Part shown: positions 61,371-64,000 of the stretch, one piece after another
How the letters are laid out: each line of letters begins with the position of its first letter
Position numbering within the stretch: position 1 is the first letter of the stretch
Assembly (NCBI RefSeq): GCF_009733595.1
Contig: NZ_WOFH01000010.1
Span: 186,001-250,000, forward strand
DNA from: Actinomadura litoris
GTDB taxonomy: Bacteria; Actinomycetota; Actinomycetes; Streptosporangiales; Streptosporangiaceae
Reading direction: 5' to 3'
DNA length: 64,000 bases
Notes under the pieces: generated by a model
What the model was told of the DNA's origin: nothing
Seen by the model: the letters and a program-made list of their open reading frames with translations, nothing else
Database searches by the model: none
Made by a program: the position numbers and the translations under genes

Positions 61371-62222
61371 ATGTCCAGACGCCTCCTCGGCGTGATCGCC
61401 GCCGCCGTGTTCGGCGCCGCGTCCGTGACCGGATCCGTCGCCTCCGCCGCCCCGGCGCCCGCTCCCGCGCCGGTCAAGGCCATCGACTTCACCGGCATCG
61501 TCGCGCTCAACAACTGCTCGGGCTCGCTGGTGCGGACGCCGACCGCCGCCGACAGCGACCCGGCGCTGGTGCTGACCAACGGCCACTGCTACGAGGGCGG
61601 CGAGCCCGGCGCCGGGCAGGTCATCACCAACCGGTCGTCCAGCAGGACGTTCAGCCTGCTCGACCCGAGCGGCAGCCGCTCGCTCGGCACCCTGCGCGCG
61701 ACGACGCTGCTGTACGCCACCATGACCGACACCGACGTGGCGCTGTACAAGCTCAGCAGCACCTACGCCGACATCAAGCAGCGCTACAACAACACCCCGG
61801 CGCTGCAGCTGTCGCTCGACCACCCGACCGCGGGCGCGAGCCTGCGCGTCGTGTCCGGGTACTGGAAGCGGATCTACTCGTGCCGCCTGGACGGCTTCGC
61901 CTACCGGGTCCGCGAGGCCGCGTGGACCTGGAAGGACTCGCTCCGCTACACCTCCGAGTGCAACGTCATCGGCGGGACGTCGGGCTCGCCGGTCATCGAC
62001 GCCGCGACCGGCAAGGTCGTCGGCGCCAACAACACCATCAACGAGAGCGGCGGCCGCTGCACGCTCAACAACCCGTGCGAGGTCGACGAGAGCGGCCGGG
62101 TGACGGTGCGCGCCAACATCGGCTACGCGCAGCAGACCTACATCCTCGCCTCCTGCATCGCGCCCGGCAGCGTCCTCGACCTGAACCGGGCCGGCTGCAC
62201 CGTTCCGCGCCGGACCAGCTAG
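61371..62222 (+). CDS. Secreted trypsin-like serine protease
   Basis: The 283-residue protein has a signal peptide (LLGVIAAAVFGAASVTGSVASA) and then a chymotrypsin-fold peptidase with the catalytic triad: His in LVLTNGHCYEGG (about residue 73), Asp in TMTDTDVALYKL (about 124) and Ser in IGGTSGSPVIDA (about 207). Cys pairs probably form disulfides. The gap upstream (61195-61370, 176 bases) shows nothing recognised. Confidence 0.9.
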   Translation: MSRRLLGVIAAAVFGAASVTGSVASAAPAPAPAPVKAIDFTGIVALNNCSGSLVRTPTAADSDPALVLTNGHCYEGGEPGAGQVITNRSSSRTFSLLDPSGSRSLGTLRATTLLYATMTDTDVALYKLSSTYADIKQRYNNTPALQLSLDHPTAGASLRVVSGYWKRIYSCRLDGFAYRVREAAWTWKDSLRYTSECNVIGGTSGSPVIDAATGKVVGANNTINESGGRCTLNNPCEVDESGRVTVRANIGYAQQTYILASCIAPGSVLDLNRAGCTVPRRTS

Positions 62223-62241
62223 CCCCGGCGGCCTGATCTCC

Positions 62242-62274
62242 GGCCCGCCGCCCCGCTCCCGGGGGCGGCGGGCC
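62242..62274. terminator. Bidirectional hairpin after the protease gene
   Basis: GGCCCGCCGCCCC (62242-62254) and GGGGCGGCGGGCC (62262-62274) form a perfect 13-base stem, followed by GTTTCG. It lies between convergent genes. Confidence 0.75.
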
Positions 62275-62280
62275 GTTTCG

Positions 62281-63066
62281 CTATGCGGGCCAGTCGGGGT
62301 GGCGCTTGTCCAGGAACGCGCGCATGCCCTCCTGCGCCTCGGGCGTCTGGCTCGACGCGGCCATGACCTCGATCGCGTAGGCGTAGGCGTCGTCCTCGGG
62401 ACGGTCGAACTGCGCGTACATGGCCTGCTTGCCGAGCGCCTTGCTGCGGCGGCTGCCCTGCGTGGCGCGCTGGAGCAGGTCTTGGACGGCCTTGTCGAGC
62501 TCGTCGTCGGGGACCGTGTAGTTGACCAGGCCCCACTCGGCGGCGGTCGCGGCGTCCACGACCTCGCCGGTCAGCGCCATCTCGGCGGCGCGCTTGCGGC
62601 CGACGTTGTGGGAGATCGCGACGAGCGGCGTGTGGCAGAACCAGCCGCCCTTGCCGCCGGGCGCGGCGAACCCCGCGCTCCGCGCCGCGACCGCGAGGTC
62701 GCAGCTCGCGGCGAGCTGGCAGCCCGCGGCGGTCGCCAGCCCGTGCACGCGGGCGACCACGACCTGCGGGACGGACTGGATCGTCCGCATCAGCTCGGTG
62801 CAGGTCCGCAGCAGGGCGCGGACGTCGGCGTGGGACGCGCCCGCCATGTCCGCGAAGTCGTGCCCGGCGGAGAACACCGGCCCGTTCGCGGCGAGCACGA
62901 TCCCGCGCGCGTCGGTGGCCGCCGCCTCCTCGAACGCGGCGGTGAGCTGGAGCAGGAAGGCGCGGGAGAGGGCGTTGCGGCGGCGCGGGCGGTTCATCGT
63001 GATCGTGGTGAACGCGCCGTCGCGCCGGACGAGGACCTCGCTGGTTCCGCTGCTGGCTTCGCTCAT
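62281..63066 (-). CDS. Enoyl-CoA hydratase/isomerase family protein
   Basis: The 261-residue crotonase-fold enzyme has PRRRNALSRAFL, GPVFSAGHDFADMAG (oxyanion strand) and VHGLATAAGCQLAASCDLAVAA, followed by a C-terminal helical tail (PEAQEGMRAFLDKRHPDW). The first catalytic Glu of classical hydratases is not clear at CQLAASCDL, so it may be a member of the ECHDC3-like group with another acyl-CoA reaction. The ATG at 63066 begins MSEASSGTSEV. Confidence 0.86.
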   Translation of the reverse strand: MSEASSGTSEVLVRRDGAFTTITMNRPRRRNALSRAFLLQLTAAFEEAAATDARGIVLAANGPVFSAGHDFADMAGASHADVRALLRTCTELMRTIQSVPQVVVARVHGLATAAGCQLAASCDLAVAARSAGFAAPGGKGGWFCHTPLVAISHNVGRKRAAEMALTGEVVDAATAAEWGLVNYTVPDDELDKAVQDLLQRATQGSRRSKALGKQAMYAQFDRPEDDAYAYAIEVMAASSQTPEAQEGMRAFLDKRHPDWPA

Positions 63067-63214
63067 ATTCGCGACGTTACGTCACGGAGGGGACGGGCGC
63101 ACGGGGGCCGGATCCCAGGCCGGGATGGGAAGGGGACGGGCCGAATGTCGGAGGTCCGGCGTACCGTGGCCGGGTCCACGGACGCGCCGACGGGGTTGCC
63201 GAGGAGGCATGGCC

Positions 63215-63595
63215 ATGAAACTGCTCACCGCCACCGACACCGGCCAGGGATACCGCGACAACGACTTCGACTGGTGCGTCGAGGGAGAACTGGTGCACAT
63301 CGGGGTCGTCTGCGCCCGCGACCGGGACGACCCCGACGGCGGCTGCGGCTGCGGCCGCTCGTTCGCCGGGCTGAACTCCCACCGCGCCACCACGACCGCG
63401 ATGGTCCGGGAGATCCCCGGGTTCACCGGCGACGACTACGTCGAGGCGATCCGGTCGAGCCTGGAGCAGCAGGGGTGCGACCCCTCGTTCGCCGAGCACG
63501 AGGCGGCGCTGCTGCGCTGCCTGGTCCGCGACTGGCCGGTGGGGGTGATCGTGGAGCGGCGGCTGAATGAGATCGTGGTACGGCAGGTCGTGTAG
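63215..63595 (+). CDS. Small cysteine-containing hypothetical protein
   Basis: The 126-residue protein has a CGCG segment in DPDGGCGCGRSFAGLNSHRAT, followed by helical sequence (VEAIRSSLEQQG). It resembles conserved actinobacterial proteins of unknown function (DUF7715-type by impression), but no catalytic residues can be named. The ATG at 63215 with GAGGAGG at 63201-63207 is preferred to an ATG at 63209 that has the Shine-Dalgarno too close. Confidence 0.65.
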   Translation: MKLLTATDTGQGYRDNDFDWCVEGELVHIGVVCARDRDDPDGGCGCGRSFAGLNSHRATTTAMVREIPGFTGDDYVEAIRSSLEQQGCDPSFAEHEAALLRCLVRDWPVGVIVERRLNEIVVRQVV

Positions 63596-63616
63596 TCGCA
63601 GGCCAGGAGGTGCGCT

Positions 63617-63913
63617 GTGCTCGTCGCGTTCTCGGTGACCCCGCTCGGCACCGGCGAGGACGTCGGTGAACTCGTCGCGGAGGCGGTACGGGTGGTGCGG
63701 GCCAGCGGCCTGCCCAACCGGACCGACGCGATGTTCACCACCGTCGAGGGGGAGTGGGACGAGGTGATGGCGGTGGTGAAGGCGGCCACCGACGCCGTCG
63801 CCGCGCGGGCGCCCCGGGTGAGCCTGGTGGTGAAGGCCGACGTGCGCCCGGGGGTGGCGGGCGCGCTCGACGGCAAGGTCGCCTCGGTGGAGCGGTACCT
63901 GGCCGACTCCTGA
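63617..63913 (+). CDS. MTH1187/YkoF-type thiamine-binding family protein
   Basis: The 98-residue protein has the ferredoxin-like pattern of the thiamine-binding (UPF0045/DUF77) family: LVAFSVTPLGTGEDVGELVAEAVRVVRASGL, TTVEGEWDEVMAVVKAATDAV and VSLVVKADVRPGV. Relatives bind thiamine or its precursor. The GTG at 63617 follows AGGAGG. No thi genes are adjacent. Confidence 0.82.
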   Translation: MLVAFSVTPLGTGEDVGELVAEAVRVVRASGLPNRTDAMFTTVEGEWDEVMAVVKAATDAVAARAPRVSLVVKADVRPGVAGALDGKVASVERYLADS

Positions 63914-63948
63914 CCGCCCCGGCCCGCGCCGTCCGGAACCGCTCGGAG

Positions 63949-64000
63949 TCAGACCGTGGTGATGAGGGCGCGGGCGGTCTGGACGAGGGCGGTGTTGTCG
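63949..64000 (-). CDS. 3' end of an unidentified minus-strand gene
   Basis: The minus strand reads DNTALVQTARALITTV followed by a stop (TGA at 63951-63949). The rest lies beyond the window. The fragment is too short to identify. It is convergent to the thiamine-binding gene. Confidence 0.5.
   Translation of the reverse strand, partial: DNTALVQTARALITTV

Overview
The window is very GC-rich, roughly 70-75 percent G+C by eye. Coding is dense, GTG starts are common, and many genes look leaderless (a -10 box 6-8 bases before the start codon). Actinobacterial marks are frequent: DtxR/IdeR iron boxes, a DinB/TIGR03086-type protein, an LprG lipoprotein next to a P55-like exporter, an ECF41 sigma factor, MMPL and Rv1733c-like membrane proteins, and a secreted chitinase. 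An actinomycete of the Streptosporangiales/Thermomonosporaceae (Actinomadura-like) kind is a reasonable inference, but no rRNA is present to fix the taxonomy.

Layout. 1-8.4 kb: the 3' end of ppdK, a DUF218 protein, dgt with a tiny upstream ORF, a ferredoxin-reductase-type flavoprotein, an MFS permease, a GtrA protein, and an ECF41 sigma factor next to an AhpD-like gene that carries a textbook ECF41 promoter. 8.4-12.5 kb: two flavin/F420-type oxidoreductases and two MerR regulators whose operators can be read directly. 12.5-17.8 kb: a MocR regulator, an orphan sugar-type ABC ATPase, a Tat-exported M20 peptidase and a glycolipid-binding-fold protein. 17.9-21.8 kb: dnaG, a primary-type sigma factor and a YbjQ-like protein. 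21.8-24.4 kb: iron-boxed efeO-efeB without efeU. 24.4-33.7 kb: a stress (Ter) locus with a coiled-coil protein, three TerD proteins, a TerC-like membrane protein, and a tightly overlapping set of four enzymes (CitE-like lyase, PRTase_2/TRSP, StiP-type PRTase/protease, HAD phosphatase). This set matches the predicted nucleoside-like metabolite module known from Ter systems. 33.8-35.9 kb: an MGH1-like glycosidase and small proteins.

At 36.07 kb a tRNA-Asn is followed by a terminator, a badly decayed tyrosine integrase (36.2-36.7 kb) and a decayed IS481-type transposase (37.05-37.77 kb), which is the scar of an integrative element. Beyond it (38-42 kb) lie accessory genes: a lipoprotein, a HAF-repeat secreted protein and a three-gene group that looks linked to type VII secretion (WXG-like membrane protein, YbaB-like protein, small membrane protein). 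42.4-45.4 kb: a modular GH18 chitinase.

45.7-55 kb: an MMPL transporter, then a siderophore uptake locus (SIP reductase, binding protein, two permeases, ATPase) arranged around a near-perfect IdeR box, then an MFS drug exporter with its own MarR regulator and a clear inverted-repeat operator. 55-58 kb: an Rv1733c-like membrane protein and the lprG-P55-like pair. 58.2-58.6 kb: tRNA-Met followed by an unusual block of CTTCG-loop hairpins and 20-nt and 13-nt tandem repeats. 58.7-64 kb: a TPR-LuxR regulator, a methyltransferase, a secreted trypsin-like protease, an enoyl-CoA hydratase, a small unknown protein, a thiamine-binding-type protein and the 3' tip of a minus-strand gene.

The most informative signals are regulatory: the ECF41 promoter, the two shared MerR operators, the three IdeR-type boxes and the MarR operator. 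The Ter-associated enzyme module and the tRNA-Asn integration scar with its type VII-like neighbours are the most interesting systems. Everything here was read by eye, and no database search was run.
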